DNA of 64,000 bases from Puia dinghuensis (GCF_014642875.1 NZ_BMJC01000001.1:167335-231334), one strand, 5' to 3'; positions 43,001-54,418 are shown, counted from the stretch's first letter. The notes: generated from the sequence alone by a model not told the origin. A program made the numbers and translations.

Positions 43001-43143
43001 TCCTGACCATTACGAAATATTCGGGCTTCGATCCGGAAGTGGGCAACCGGCAGGTCAACAGTTCCTCGCTGACCAATGGGATCGATGCGGCCGTGTATCC
43101 GCAGCCTCACGCCTACCAGGTCGGTATCCAGGCCAATTTTTAA
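40024..43143 (+). CDS. susC: SusC/RagA family TonB-dependent outer-membrane transporter (second locus)
   Basis: The frame is open from 39937, but the ATG at 40024 gives the right signal peptide (MRNSKTAILRIAKGTLFLVF, cleavage near LLAQ) and 1039 residues. It shows the CarboxypepD_reg domain (IKGKLVDAGGAPLVGASVGI), the plug with VVIGYGTQKRASVTGAIS, the SusC signature TRDIENVDVLKDASAAAIYG and ATNGVIMITTKKG, and a long barrel ending QVGIQANF. It imports oligosaccharides released at the surface. The sequence is clearly different from the SusC at 10709-13840, so it probably has another substrate. SusD follows after 27 bp. Regulation by the upstream HTCS/AraC pair is likely because direct repeats and a promoter candidate lie in the 220-bp upstream gap. 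Confidence 0.92.
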   Translation: MRNSKTAILRIAKGTLFLVFLFFSSSLLAQTPIKGKLVDAGGAPLVGASVGIKGTTRGTTTNAAGEFSIDAKPGETLEFSMVGFQAASTKVSATTDHLTVQLQPKLSAVEEVIVIGYGTQKRASVTGAISSVNSKTVKELPVASVAQALQGRVTGLQVTNNGSPGTDPIVRIRGISSISYAPNPLYVIDGLPTGDLSTIDTRDIENVDVLKDASAAAIYGSRATNGVIMITTKKGQRSGKIRVSLDSYVGTQDVTKRLSLLNTAQFQQYAIAYRGSNVARLMAPWVNTPIYQGTTQTYGQTNTNWQDAYFKSGVMTQHNIGLSGGNDVSRFYASAGYFDQTGIAPTVGYKRYNFRINSEHNISKVFTFGENLYLADGEQAYDNNEAGSRSNLINVIRIMPHMPVYDPTTTDGFRGVNSVLDGGDPTNPIEDATVKNPGTRSTLKILGSAYAEVSFTKWLKFRSTIGIDYANGLDYRFSPIFNDSGTVAGSSAILAGVTNNRSVSTVKLYTQQLTFDRTFGNHHFNAIAVYEYLQQKIRNENASGNQASNNIQVLNNATNVSVQTLKYEGNLISYVGRLSYDYKGKYLLSGAIRQDGLSIWAPGKKWKVFPSGSVGWRIDQEDFMKSLTEISELKVRAGYGLTGLNGFALGFNPWQQVVNASSAYYPFGNVFTSGPASSIQALGNASLEWETTKSLNFGLDMGLLNNTITLSAEYFRRTTDNLILAVPVFPSAGYLVNTVPQNIASMTNNGFELQLGYTKRTGEFRWNASGLISFITNNVTKLAPGVKNLEAGADADLSEGYNVTNTAVGHPIQSFYGWQTEGIFQDATDVSKHATQTAGTGPGDLKFKDVDGNGVIDNNDRVFLGSYIPTFTYSINLGASYKNFDVSTFWQGVQGNKIFNATRTISEGMIRFFNASTKVLDAWTPTHTNTSVPRAISSDPNQNARPSNRFIEDGSYLRLKNVMIGYTIPDKRLQTMTNGVVRSFRIYFSAQNVLTITKYSGFDPEVGNRQVNSSSLTNGIDAAVYPQPHAYQVGIQANF

Positions 43144-43170
43144 AAAAATAAACCTTGAAAATACAATTAT

Positions 43171-44691
43171 ATGAATCAAATTATTAAAATATCGCTGGCG
43201 GTAACTATCCTTGGTACTGCCGCCGTGATCGCCTGCAATAAAAAATTGAACTACTCCGATCAGAACAATCCTACTACGGACAGTTATTTTAAGACGGCCG
43301 CCGAGCTCCGTAATGGAGTGGATGCCGTGTATTCGAGCCTGCACAGCGCGAACCTCGCCGGTCGCGAATGGTTCTTCACCCACGATATGCGGGGGGGTGA
43401 GACCGGTTCGGGCGGCGCGCAGCTCGAGGCGCCGAGGGCCGAGCTGTTGACGCAGCCTTCGCCTTCTCCGTCGAACGCCGTCATGACCAGTGTCTGGACG
43501 GGGACTTATGAAATGATCAACCGGGCGAACCTCGTCATTTCAAAGGCTCCCGGTGTCAAGGACGATCCTGCCTCGGCGGCTGTGATCGTCGGGGAAGCCG
43601 AATTCCTGCGGGCATGGGCTTATTTCGAACTGGTCACGATGTGGGGTGATGTACCGCTTTATACCGTACCGGTTACGTCGGTAACAGGCTACAAAGGCAA
43701 GACACCGGCCGCCGACGTATATACGCAGATCATCAGCGACCTCACCGACGCCGCTGCCAAACTGCCCAACACGCATTCCACCGATGGCCGGGCCACCATG
43801 GATGCGGCCAATTTCCTGCTGGGCAAGGTGCTCATGCAGAAGGGCGATTATGCGGGTGCGAAGGCCGCGTTGTTGAAGGTGTATGGAAAATATTCGCTGA
43901 TGAGTAATTTCCTGTACAATTTCGATGGCGATGTCAAGCTGGCGTCCAATACCCTTGCGACCGGCCATGAATTCAACGCGGAGTCCATTTTTGAAATAGT
44001 CTTCATCGACAAGGGTGACGATAATTTCAACTGGGGCTATACGGGTGAGGGTGCGACGGCCGATGAAAGCGTCATGCGCAGCCAGGAGTATGGCATCGTA
44101 TGGGGTAATGTGGTCCCTTCCAATGCGATACTCAATGAATTCGAGGCGGGTGATCCACGGTATAAATTCACTTTTTACGAGTCCGGTGACAATATCCTGA
44201 CCTTTGCCGGGACGCAGGCCGGCACGCCGCTGACGGAAAGTGGCATGAACGTGGCGCCCAGCAACCATAACGGGACCATCCAAAGGAGAGTTTACCGAAA
44301 ATATTCTGTACTCGACTGGACCAACGACGGGTTTCATCCCGACGGGCTAAATTTCCGGATCATGCGCTATGCGGAAGTGTTGCTGATGCTGGCGGAATGC
44401 GAGGCCGAGGTAGGAACTCCCGCGCAGGCAGCCATCTATATCAACCAGGTGCGTAGCCGGCCGAGCGTGAATATGCCGCCGGTGACGCTGACCAACCACG
44501 ATAACGCCATACAAGCGGTGATGCATGAAAAGGCGGTGGAGATGGCCGGGGAAGAAGTGAACAACATCGACATGCTGAGATGGAGAGCGAAGGGATATTA
44601 TCCATCGCTGCATCCCGATCCAAAGCCGGGACAGGTCGCCCTGTTCCCCATTCCGGCCAGTGAGACCTCGGCTAACCCGATGATCAAATAA
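43171..44691 (+). CDS. susD: SusD/RagB family glycan-binding lipoprotein (second locus)
   Basis: The 506-residue lipoprotein has a type II signal (MNQIIKISLAVTILGTAAVIAC, Cys22). SusD-like helices are visible: YEMINRANLVISKAPGVKDD, GEAEFLRAWAYFELVTMWGDVPLY, FLLGKVLMQKGDYAGAKAALL, RIMRYAEVLLMLAECEAEVG and AVMHEKAVEMAGEEVNNIDML. It forms the surface lid of the SusC transporter. The length is slightly short for the family but complete. It is followed after 12 bp by the first FG-GAP lipoprotein, so these genes form one operon. Its ligand cannot be inferred from the sequence. Confidence 0.9.
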   Translation: MNQIIKISLAVTILGTAAVIACNKKLNYSDQNNPTTDSYFKTAAELRNGVDAVYSSLHSANLAGREWFFTHDMRGGETGSGGAQLEAPRAELLTQPSPSPSNAVMTSVWTGTYEMINRANLVISKAPGVKDDPASAAVIVGEAEFLRAWAYFELVTMWGDVPLYTVPVTSVTGYKGKTPAADVYTQIISDLTDAAAKLPNTHSTDGRATMDAANFLLGKVLMQKGDYAGAKAALLKVYGKYSLMSNFLYNFDGDVKLASNTLATGHEFNAESIFEIVFIDKGDDNFNWGYTGEGATADESVMRSQEYGIVWGNVVPSNAILNEFEAGDPRYKFTFYESGDNILTFAGTQAGTPLTESGMNVAPSNHNGTIQRRVYRKYSVLDWTNDGFHPDGLNFRIMRYAEVLLMLAECEAEVGTPAQAAIYINQVRSRPSVNMPPVTLTNHDNAIQAVMHEKAVEMAGEEVNNIDMLRWRAKGYYPSLHPDPKPGQVALFPIPASETSANPMIK

Positions 44692-44703
44692 ACGTGTTTG
44701 TTC

Positions 44704-47700
44704 ATGATGTCACATGAGGTCTGCAAATATCACCGCCTGACGCTGCTTTTCATGGCGGTGATATTTTTTTCCGCCTGCCACCACATCCGGAAGAACAGCC
44801 TTTTTACAAAGCTGCAGCCGGACGAATCCGGCATCCATTTCCGCAACGATCTGAATGACGTCGATTCTTCCGTGTCCTTTATCAACGAATTCGGATATAT
44901 GGGCGGTGGGGTCGGCATCGGCGATTTCAATAATGACGGCCTGAAGGATATTTTTTTCACCGGCAACCAGGTGAGCTGCCGCCTGTATATAAATAAGGGC
45001 AATAACCAGTTTGAGGACATCTCGGAAAAGGCGGGAATAACGACGAATGTTTGGGCCACCGGTGTGAGCATCGTCGATATCAATAACGACGGCTATGACG
45101 ATATCTACGTCTGCGTCCTGGGAAAAGACCTGCTTCATCCCGCCAAAAACCTGTTATTCATCAATCAGCGTAACCTTACGTTCAAAGAAGAGGCAGAAGA
45201 CTATGGGCTGGCTTTCTCGGGCTATTCCACCCAGGCGGTGTTCCTCGACTACGACAAAGACGGCGATCTCGATATGTACCTCGTCAATTATTTGCTGGGG
45301 ACCCATACCAACGCCATCGTTCCCCGCAATCGCAGTGGCGGGTCACCGGCCAATGACCGGTTATTCAGGAATGAAGGCTATTCAAAGGAAAAAGGGCATC
45401 CGGTGTTCACGGATGTTACCTTACAGGCAGGTATCCGGGAAGACGGCTACGGTCTTGGCGTTACGGTCAGCGACTTCAACAATGACGGCTGGCCCGACAT
45501 CTACGTCGCCAACGATTTTCTCTCCAATGACGACCTGTGGCTCAACTGCCGCAATGGAACCTTCACCAACGTCATTAGCCGGAGCCTGCAGCACCAAAGC
45601 TATTCCAGCATGGGAGCGGATGCCGCGGATATCAATAATGACGGGCTACCGGACATCATAACGCTGGACATGCTGCCCGAATACAACCGGCGAAGAAAAG
45701 AGTCTTTTTCCTTTATGAATTACGACCGGTACCAGGCCGAACGGCAGATGGGTTACGAACCGGAGTTCATGCGGAATATGCTTCAGTTGAATAACGGCAT
45801 CGTCCATGCCGGCGACACGGGTATCCCCTTTTTTAGCGAGATAGGCCAGCTGGCGGGTATCGAGGCGACAGACTGGAGCTGGAGCGTGCTGATCGCGGAT
45901 TTTAATAACGACGGCTGGAAGGATATCCACGTCACCAACGGCATCGGCCGGGATTTTATCAATGCCGACTTCCTGGAGTTCAGCAGCAGGATATTCGGCA
46001 GCAACAAGACCCGGCCCGAACAGGAGGCCCTGATCAGGAAGCGGCTGGCGGAACTGGATCATGTCAATCTTCCCAATTACCTGTTCATCAATCAGCATGA
46101 TTACACCTTTTCGGACGTATCTGCGGATGCGGGTATCGACGAGCCTTCCATGTCCAATGGCGCTGCATATGTGGACCTCGACAACGACGGCGACCTCGAC
46201 CTTGTCGTGAACAACATCGACAAAGAAGCCTTCGTATTTATCAATAATACGGTGCAAAAGGGAAAACCGCCGGAAGCACATTTTTTAAGCCTGAACCTGG
46301 CAGGCGACACGCTCAACAGGCATGGCTTCGGGGCCAAGGTGTATGTATACACCGGCGGCATGGTTCAAATGCAGGAAGAGAACCCGGTGCGGGGGTATTT
46401 TTCCTGCGTCGACCGGAAATTGCTGTTTGGTCTTGGCAACAGTAAGCGGATCGATTCCCTCACGGTGGTCTGGCCCGATAGTGGTCTTCAAACGATGAGG
46501 GATATCCCGGCAGACACCCTGCTCACCTTGTCGTGGGCAAATGCCGCCAGGGCCCGCCCGGCGCCGCCGGCCGATTCGAGGCCTATCTTTTCAGATATCA
46601 CCGCTTCATCCGGCATCGTATACCGACACCAGGAAAACTCCTTTAACGATTTCGCGCTTCAGCGGTTGCTGCCGCATAAGTATTCCCAGTTGGGGCCGTT
46701 CATTGCTACCGGCGATATCAATAAGGATGGCGCCACCGACTTTTTTATCGGCGGCGCTTTCAATTTTTCCGGCAAGCTCTTCATGCAACAGAAAGACGGA
46801 TCATTTACGTCGAAGAACCTTGTCGACAGCATCAAGATGGAAGAGGACATGGGATGTATACTATTCGATGCGAATGGGGATGGCCATCCTGACCTGCTGG
46901 TCACCGGCGGTGGCTATCAATACGAGGAAGGCTCTGTATATTATAAACCGAGACTGTATCTCAATGACGGAAAAGGAAATTTCAGTCTCAGCAAAAATGC
47001 CATACCGGACAGTGTAAGGACCATTGCCGGCTGCGTTGCGGCTGCGGATATCGACGGTGACGGCGACCTCGACCTGTTCATCGGCGGGCGGGTGTCCAAA
47101 GAATATCCGTTGTCGCCGCGAAGTTATATTCTCAGGAACGATAAAGGCGTGTTTACAGACGTTACGGCAAAAGTGTGCCCGGCCCTGGAAAGGGCCGGCA
47201 TGGTGACGGCGGCGGTGTGGATGGATCTTAACAACGACAAATATCCGGACCTCGTAGTCACCGGCGAATGGATGCCGGTGCGGTTCTTTTTGAATGAGCG
47301 CGGCACGCTGAAGGAAGTGACGGATGCCATGGGCCCGGCCAATATGCACGGCATGTGGCGAAGCCTCGTCGCCGCGGACGTCGACAATGACGGCGACCTC
47401 GACCTCGTTGCCGGCAATCTCGGAAGTAACTGCGACTACCGCGTCAGTCCGGCCACGCCGATGGAACTGTTCGCAGCGGACATCGACGGCAACGGCAGGA
47501 TAGACCCCATCCTTTTCTACTACATAAAGGACATGGACGGTGTCCGGCGCGAGTATCCTGCCTTCGGCAGGAGCCAGCTGGCGGCCCAGGCGCCCACCGT
47601 AAAAAAGCGTTTTTTGCTTAATGAAGATTATGCCAGGGCGGGATTTCGGGAGTTGTTCCCGGGCCGGACGAAGTCCGACGTTCTCAGCTTCTATTGCGAT

Positions 47701-48090
47701 GAGACCAGAAGCTGCTGGCTCGAAAACACCGGGAATGGGAAATTCATCAAGCATGTCCTGCCGATGGAGGCGCAATTCGCTCCCGTCAATGCCATTATCT
47801 GCGAGGATATCGATAAGGATGGATATAAGGATCTCCTGTTGGCGGGAAATGATTACCAGACTGATGTTATTACCGGCAGGTATGATGCGTCCTATGGCTG
47901 CTTCCTGCGCGGCAGTCGTAAAAAAGACTTTACCGCAGTGCCGCCGGCGCAAAGTGGCTTTGTATTGAAAGGCGATGTAAAAGACCTGGCGTTGATCAGC
48001 CTCGGCGGAGATCGACGAATTGTCCTTGCGGCGGTGAATGACGATAGTTTGCGGGTATTCAGAATCAATGTTCAAAACCTGAAAAAATAA
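44704..48090 (+). CDS. Large FG-GAP/VCBS repeat lipoprotein (ASPIC/UnbV-type)
   Basis: The 1128-residue protein begins MMSHEVCKYHRLTLLFMAV and has a lipobox FFSAC (Cys25; Cys24 if the second ATG is used). The body is a chain of FG-GAP/VCBS repeats, each with the calcium-binding loop DxNxDGxxD: GDFNNDGLKDIF, VDINNDGYDDIY, DYDKDGDLDMY, DFNNDGWPDIY and many more. Between the two propeller-like halves (about 530-600) there is an ASPIC/UnbV-like segment (NRHGFGAKVYVYTGGMVQ, ending in the DSLTVVWPDSG strand). Such proteins are surface or periplasmic binding proteins of unknown ligand and are often coded next to SusC/D pairs. It lies 12 bp after SusD and 4 bp before a second FG-GAP gene. Glycan capture or calcium-dependent adhesion is plausible but unproven. 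Confidence 0.8.
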   Translation: MMSHEVCKYHRLTLLFMAVIFFSACHHIRKNSLFTKLQPDESGIHFRNDLNDVDSSVSFINEFGYMGGGVGIGDFNNDGLKDIFFTGNQVSCRLYINKGNNQFEDISEKAGITTNVWATGVSIVDINNDGYDDIYVCVLGKDLLHPAKNLLFINQRNLTFKEEAEDYGLAFSGYSTQAVFLDYDKDGDLDMYLVNYLLGTHTNAIVPRNRSGGSPANDRLFRNEGYSKEKGHPVFTDVTLQAGIREDGYGLGVTVSDFNNDGWPDIYVANDFLSNDDLWLNCRNGTFTNVISRSLQHQSYSSMGADAADINNDGLPDIITLDMLPEYNRRRKESFSFMNYDRYQAERQMGYEPEFMRNMLQLNNGIVHAGDTGIPFFSEIGQLAGIEATDWSWSVLIADFNNDGWKDIHVTNGIGRDFINADFLEFSSRIFGSNKTRPEQEALIRKRLAELDHVNLPNYLFINQHDYTFSDVSADAGIDEPSMSNGAAYVDLDNDGDLDLVVNNIDKEAFVFINNTVQKGKPPEAHFLSLNLAGDTLNRHGFGAKVYVYTGGMVQMQEENPVRGYFSCVDRKLLFGLGNSKRIDSLTVVWPDSGLQTMRDIPADTLLTLSWANAARARPAPPADSRPIFSDITASSGIVYRHQENSFNDFALQRLLPHKYSQLGPFIATGDINKDGATDFFIGGAFNFSGKLFMQQKDGSFTSKNLVDSIKMEEDMGCILFDANGDGHPDLLVTGGGYQYEEGSVYYKPRLYLNDGKGNFSLSKNAIPDSVRTIAGCVAAADIDGDGDLDLFIGGRVSKEYPLSPRSYILRNDKGVFTDVTAKVCPALERAGMVTAAVWMDLNNDKYPDLVVTGEWMPVRFFLNERGTLKEVTDAMGPANMHGMWRSLVAADVDNDGDLDLVAGNLGSNCDYRVSPATPMELFAADIDGNGRIDPILFYYIKDMDGVRREYPAFGRSQLAAQAPTVKKRFLLNEDYARAGFRELFPGRTKSDVLSFYCDETRSCWLENTGNGKFIKHVLPMEAQFAPVNAIICEDIDKDGYKDLLLAGNDYQTDVITGRYDASYGCFLRGSRKKDFTAVPPAQSGFVLKGDVKDLALISLGGDRRIVLAAVNDDSLRVFRINVQNLKK

Positions 48091-48094
48091 GGGA

Positions 48095-50314
48095 ATGTCT
48101 TACCGTACGCTGCTGTTTTTTGTACTTCTAGGCCTGGCTTCCTGCAAAGACAAGCCCCTTCCCAACCAGGAAATGATCGACTTGCTGAAGGCCTCGGCGA
48201 AACTCGATCATAACCATGAGAATGTTTTTTCCCCCGAGGCCATGATAGAATACTGCGATTCTGTTTTACGCAAAGACCCTGGTGAAGAAGCTGGAAGAAC
48301 CGCGCTTCACCGGAAAGCCAATGCATTATTGCAATTGGGCGAAGAGCAGAAGGCGATAGATATCTTACAGGGACTGCTGGATCGGATTTCTTTAGGCGCT
48401 ATCGACCAGCGACAGGCGATCATGAAGGATATGGCCATCGCCTGGTTACGGTTGGGCGACAGGACCAATTGCATCACCAACCATACCGCGGAGTCTTGTA
48501 TTTATCCAATTTCGGCAGGTGGAGTACACCGCGATAAGACAGGGGCCGAAAAGGCTATTGACCTGTATAAGGCGATATTGGTGGACAATCCTACCGATCT
48601 CGAGTCCAGATGGCTGCTGAATATCGCGTATATGACTACCGGCGGTTACCCGGAAGCCGTGCCGCCACAATTCCTTTTGAAGGTAAGGGACGACGATAGC
48701 ATGCACGCGGTAAAGCCTTTTCGTAATGTAGCGATGAACATCGGTTTGAATTATAAATGTATTGCCGGAGGCAGCATCGTAGATGACTTCAACAACGATG
48801 GCTATGATGATATTGTCCTGAGCAGCTGGTCGTTGACCGAGCCGATGCGCTATTACCGGAATAATGCCGACGGGACTTTTACAGATGTCTCGGATTCTTC
48901 GGGCCTGGGCTATCTCACCGGAGGGCTCAATATCATGCAAACCGACTATAACAATGACGGCTACAAAGATATTTTCGTATTGAGAGGAGGCTGGAAAGGA
49001 AAGTTCGGAAAGAATCCTAATTCCTTGTTGCGGAACAATGGGGACGGAACGTTCACCGATGTGACCAAAGCCAGCGGGTTGCTGTCTTTCCACCCTTCGC
49101 AAACCGCTACCTGGGCGGACTTCAATAACGACGGGTGGCTCGATGTTTTTATAGGTAACGAGACGACCCCTGGTGAAGAGGTACACCCTTGTCAGCTGTT
49201 CATCAATAACAGGAATGGGACATTTACCGAGATGGCGGCAAAGGCCGGCTGCGCCGTCACGAAATTCGTAAAAGGCGTCACTTCGGGAGACTACGACAAC
49301 GACGGACGAATGGATATTTTTCTTTCCACGATGAATGGGAACAAGATCCTGCTAAGGAACGAATCGGATAAGAACGGCGCCATAAAGTTCAGGGATGTAA
49401 GCCAACAGGCCGGGTTGACCCATAACCTCACCCGTACATTTCCCACCTGGTTCTGGGATTACGATAATGACGGCTGGCCCGACATCCTCGTGTGCGGGTA
49501 TGAGTTTAACCAATCCCTTTCGTATTATGCGGCGGCGGAGGCGATACAGCTGCCGATAGGCAATGCCGGTAAGGTCTTTTTGTTCAGGAACAACCATGAT
49601 GGAACATTCGAGGATGTGTCCGCAAGGGTGGGGTTGAACAGCACTGCCTTTGCGATGGGGGCCAATTTCGGCGATATCGACAACGATGGATACCTCGATT
49701 TTTTCCTCGGCACCGGTAACCCGCAACTCAAATCGGCCGTTCCAAACAAGCTGTTCAGGAATATGCGGGGCGAGCGCTTTTTGGACGTTACTACCGCGGC
49801 CCGGGTAGGGAATATACAAAAGGGCCATGGCGTCTCCTTTGCCGACCTGGACAATGACGGCGATGAAGACATCTACATCAAAATGGGGGGAGCCTATACG
49901 GGTGATGCATACGAAAATGCTTTGTATCTGAACCCTGGCCAGAATACTAATCACTGGGTAAATGTCTTACTCGAGGGCAAGGTATCGAACAAAGCCGCCA
50001 TCGGCGCGAGGATAAAGGTAACATTCATGGAAAATAAAACCGAGCGATCGGTATTCCGGGATGTCAACTCCGGCGGCAGCTTCGGTTCCAACCCCTTGCG
50101 CCAGCATATCGGCATAGGGCAAGCGACGTCGATCGGGCAGGTGGAAATATATTGGCCCGTGACAGGGAAAACGCAGGTTTTTCACCATCTGCCCATCGAC
50201 ACGAACATCAGGATCGTCGAGGGGGACACCACATTCAGCACCTACCGGCTTTCCCGGCTCGATTTCCAATCCGGGGTGAAAAAATTGATCAGTTGCGCCC
50301 CGGGTAAATTTTGA
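48095..50314 (+). CDS. TPR plus FG-GAP/VCBS lipoprotein with UnbV domain (CRTAC1-like)
   Basis: The 739-residue lipoprotein has a lipobox GLASC (Cys17). It has a TPR-like helical region (about 40-200, with AIDILQGLLDRI and AIDLYKAILVDNPTDLESRWLL), FG-GAP repeats (DFNNDGYDDIV, DYNNDGYKDIF, DFNNDGWLDVF, DYDNDGRMDIF, DIDNDGYLDFF, DLDNDGDEDIY), and a C-terminal ASPIC/UnbV domain (GARIKVTFMENKTERSVFRD to GQVEIYWPVTGK). This is the CRTAC1-like architecture. It is the second of two adjacent FG-GAP lipoproteins, 4 bp after the first, and 34 bp before the double esterase. The pair may work as surface partners of this SusC/D system. The ligand is unknown; no catalytic motif is visible. Confidence 0.8.
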   Translation: MSYRTLLFFVLLGLASCKDKPLPNQEMIDLLKASAKLDHNHENVFSPEAMIEYCDSVLRKDPGEEAGRTALHRKANALLQLGEEQKAIDILQGLLDRISLGAIDQRQAIMKDMAIAWLRLGDRTNCITNHTAESCIYPISAGGVHRDKTGAEKAIDLYKAILVDNPTDLESRWLLNIAYMTTGGYPEAVPPQFLLKVRDDDSMHAVKPFRNVAMNIGLNYKCIAGGSIVDDFNNDGYDDIVLSSWSLTEPMRYYRNNADGTFTDVSDSSGLGYLTGGLNIMQTDYNNDGYKDIFVLRGGWKGKFGKNPNSLLRNNGDGTFTDVTKASGLLSFHPSQTATWADFNNDGWLDVFIGNETTPGEEVHPCQLFINNRNGTFTEMAAKAGCAVTKFVKGVTSGDYDNDGRMDIFLSTMNGNKILLRNESDKNGAIKFRDVSQQAGLTHNLTRTFPTWFWDYDNDGWPDILVCGYEFNQSLSYYAAAEAIQLPIGNAGKVFLFRNNHDGTFEDVSARVGLNSTAFAMGANFGDIDNDGYLDFFLGTGNPQLKSAVPNKLFRNMRGERFLDVTTAARVGNIQKGHGVSFADLDNDGDEDIYIKMGGAYTGDAYENALYLNPGQNTNHWVNVLLEGKVSNKAAIGARIKVTFMENKTERSVFRDVNSGGSFGSNPLRQHIGIGQATSIGQVEIYWPVTGKTQVFHHLPIDTNIRIVEGDTTFSTYRLSRLDFQSGVKKLISCAPGKF

Positions 50315-50339
50315 TAGCAATTAAACCACTCCAAAATAG

Positions 50340-52310
<1,971 letters not shown>

Positions 52311-52317
52311 TCATGCT

Positions 52318-54285
52318 ATGAGAGTCATTGCCGTATTCTTAGTCGTTTCCATTACGCTGGCACCCTGCCTGCTGGCGGGATATGATGGCCGCGACCCGCG
52401 GGCGGACATGCCAGCCAATTATAACAATGTCAATACTTACGTCAATCCCGTATTGCCTGGTGACCATCCTGATCCCACCTTATTGCGGGTAGGAGACGAC
52501 TTCTACCATTGCGGTTCCTCTTTTCATTTTAATCCCTACCTGCCGGTATATCATTCGAAGGACCTCGTGCATTGGGAGATCATCGGCCGGGTAGTGCCTC
52601 CTGCCGTTGCCGCTTCATTTGTAGCCGACCGGCCTTCGGGCGGTATCTGGCAGGGAGCCATCACGTATTTCTATGGGTGCTATTGGGTCTATTTTTCGTC
52701 GGGCGGACAATGGTTTTGCAAGGCAGGCTCGCCTTATGGCCCCTGGTCGGCGCCGGAACGCGTACAAACCAACCCGGCAACCGGCAACCTTGGGTACGAC
52801 AATTCCATTTTTGTGGATGATAACGGCAAGCCCTATATGGTGATCAAGAACGGGCAGAAAGTAAACCGTATCCAGGCCCTGGGCAAGGACGGACAGCTTA
52901 CCGATACGGTGATCAATCTCGATTGGATCAATGCTAACTTGCAATACAGCTGGGCCGAAGGTCCCGTGATGTGCAAACGCAACGGATATTACTTCTATTT
53001 CCCCGCCGGGGATGTTACCGGCGGACAGTATGTATTGAGATCAAGGAAGCTCACCAGCGATTCCACCAGTTGGGAGCGGCTGGGGAATTTTTTCCGGTCC
53101 GTTACCGATCCCGATGCCGGATTCCGTCGGCCCAACCATATTTCAGCGCCGCTGCAACTGGCGGATGGCAGTTGGTGGACATTGGGGCAGAGCTACGAGA
53201 AATATGCTGCCGACGACTGGGCCGGCACAGGCCGCCAGACGTCTTTGTACCCTGTCGAATGGGAGGGCGACCGCCCCTGGGGGATGGCGCCGACGACCCA
53301 GCCCATTGTACGGCCCAACCTGCTTCAGTCGGGTATCCTGTGGCGAAGCGTGCGGGGTGACGATTTCGATAGCGGGCAGTTAGGTTGGCAGTGGCATTTC
53401 CTCAGCCGGAAAGCCGCGTCGGGCTATTCGCTGAATGCAAGGAAAGGCTGGGTGCGGCTTACGCCTGATAGCGGCAGGACACACGTGGTGCAGAAAGAAA
53501 CGGACCACTATTACACTGCGGTAACAAGGGTCGATCTCGATGCGGCCGATACAACTGCAAAAGCCGGTATCTATCTTACCAATGGCAACCAGCACGAGGT
53601 GGCAAGGTTGTATACGGGATATGACAACGGCAAGCGGATCACATTCCGGTTGGATACCGCTATCCGCAGTGTGGTCAACACCGCGGGAAATATCGTTTGG
53701 TTAAAGTTGGAAAGAAAAGGACACGCCCTCAGCGGCTATTACAGTGATGATGGCATCCGATGGCTCTCGCTGGGGCCTTCTATAAGTGCTGCCAACCTCG
53801 ATAAAGAACAGCCAAACTTCAATTCCTGGGTCGGCACGAGTGTAGGATTATTTGCAGAAGGCCGGCCAGCGGACTTTGATCTCTTCACCTGCAAGGACGC
53901 TTTTTCTCCGCTGACGGCGGCCGGCTATGCCAATTATTACGGGGTCAGGCCTGTGGGCGAAGGGGAAGGCAAGGTCGTCACCAACACGTCGCCGCTTGGA
54001 GGATGGCTGATGATCTCCGGGGTGGAGACGGGCCGCCACGCTGCGTCGGCCGTGGAAGTGATGGTTTCCGCCCGGGCAGCGGGCACGATCGGGATATGGC
54101 TCGATGATTTGCAGCACGGTGCCCACATAGCCACGATACCCGTAACGGCAACGGGGGGAGAAGACCAGTGGAGAGCGGTGAGGCAGCGGGTGACAAAATT
54201 CAAAGGTCATCATGATGTGTTCATCAAATACGGGACTGGGGAAGCGGGATCCATCTATATTCGATCATTGAGGTTTATAAGGTGA
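52318..54285 (+). CDS. GH43 family glycosidase with C2 and CBM6-like domains
   Basis: The start at 52318 (MRVIAVFLVVSITLAPCLLAG) is preferred over an in-frame ATG at 52288 because it gives a clean signal peptide; the protein is 655 aa. The five-bladed propeller (about 40-345) has the base D52 in HPDPTLL, GYDNSIFVDD in the pKa-modulator region and the acid E214 in WAEGPVM. A GH43 C2 beta-sandwich follows (about 350-530, DFDSGQLGWQWHFL, YYSDDGIRW), then a CBM6-like module (about 535-655, YANYYGVRP to YIRSLRF). It is a beta-xylosidase, alpha-L-arabinofuranosidase or exo-galactanase by family; the subfamily cannot be fixed by eye. It follows the double esterase by 7 bp and is the last gene of the operon. 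The 1-200 fragment carries a similar C2 tail. Confidence 0.87.
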   Translation: MRVIAVFLVVSITLAPCLLAGYDGRDPRADMPANYNNVNTYVNPVLPGDHPDPTLLRVGDDFYHCGSSFHFNPYLPVYHSKDLVHWEIIGRVVPPAVAASFVADRPSGGIWQGAITYFYGCYWVYFSSGGQWFCKAGSPYGPWSAPERVQTNPATGNLGYDNSIFVDDNGKPYMVIKNGQKVNRIQALGKDGQLTDTVINLDWINANLQYSWAEGPVMCKRNGYYFYFPAGDVTGGQYVLRSRKLTSDSTSWERLGNFFRSVTDPDAGFRRPNHISAPLQLADGSWWTLGQSYEKYAADDWAGTGRQTSLYPVEWEGDRPWGMAPTTQPIVRPNLLQSGILWRSVRGDDFDSGQLGWQWHFLSRKAASGYSLNARKGWVRLTPDSGRTHVVQKETDHYYTAVTRVDLDAADTTAKAGIYLTNGNQHEVARLYTGYDNGKRITFRLDTAIRSVVNTAGNIVWLKLERKGHALSGYYSDDGIRWLSLGPSISAANLDKEQPNFNSWVGTSVGLFAEGRPADFDLFTCKDAFSPLTAAGYANYYGVRPVGEGEGKVVTNTSPLGGWLMISGVETGRHAASAVEVMVSARAAGTIGIWLDDLQHGAHIATIPVTATGGEDQWRAVRQRVTKFKGHHDVFIKYGTGEAGSIYIRSLRFIR

Positions 54286-54388
54286 GGTTGTTAGAGGTTT
54301 GGCGATACTCTGCGGCCCTGATTGACCACGTTAACCAGGCCTACTTCCTCCGATTAAAAGTAGATTTATAAAGTCATCAAAATTTCGG

Positions 54389-54396
54389 TAAATTTG
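54389..54396 (+). promoter_or_regulatory. Candidate -7 box of the PIN toxin-antitoxin pair
   Basis: TAAATTTG is an exact TAnnTTTG match, 22 bp before the antitoxin ATG at 54419, in the 133-bp gap after the GH43 gene. It suggests the pair is transcribed independently of the upstream operon. Confidence 0.45.
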
Positions 54397-54418
54397 TATG
54401 AATCGAAAATGAGTGTTT

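Noticed and set aside
46861-48075. 404-codon minus-strand frame opposite the FG-GAP gene
   Set aside because: Shadow of the repeated GAC/GGC-rich VCBS coding sequence; the repeats on the true strand are unmistakable.
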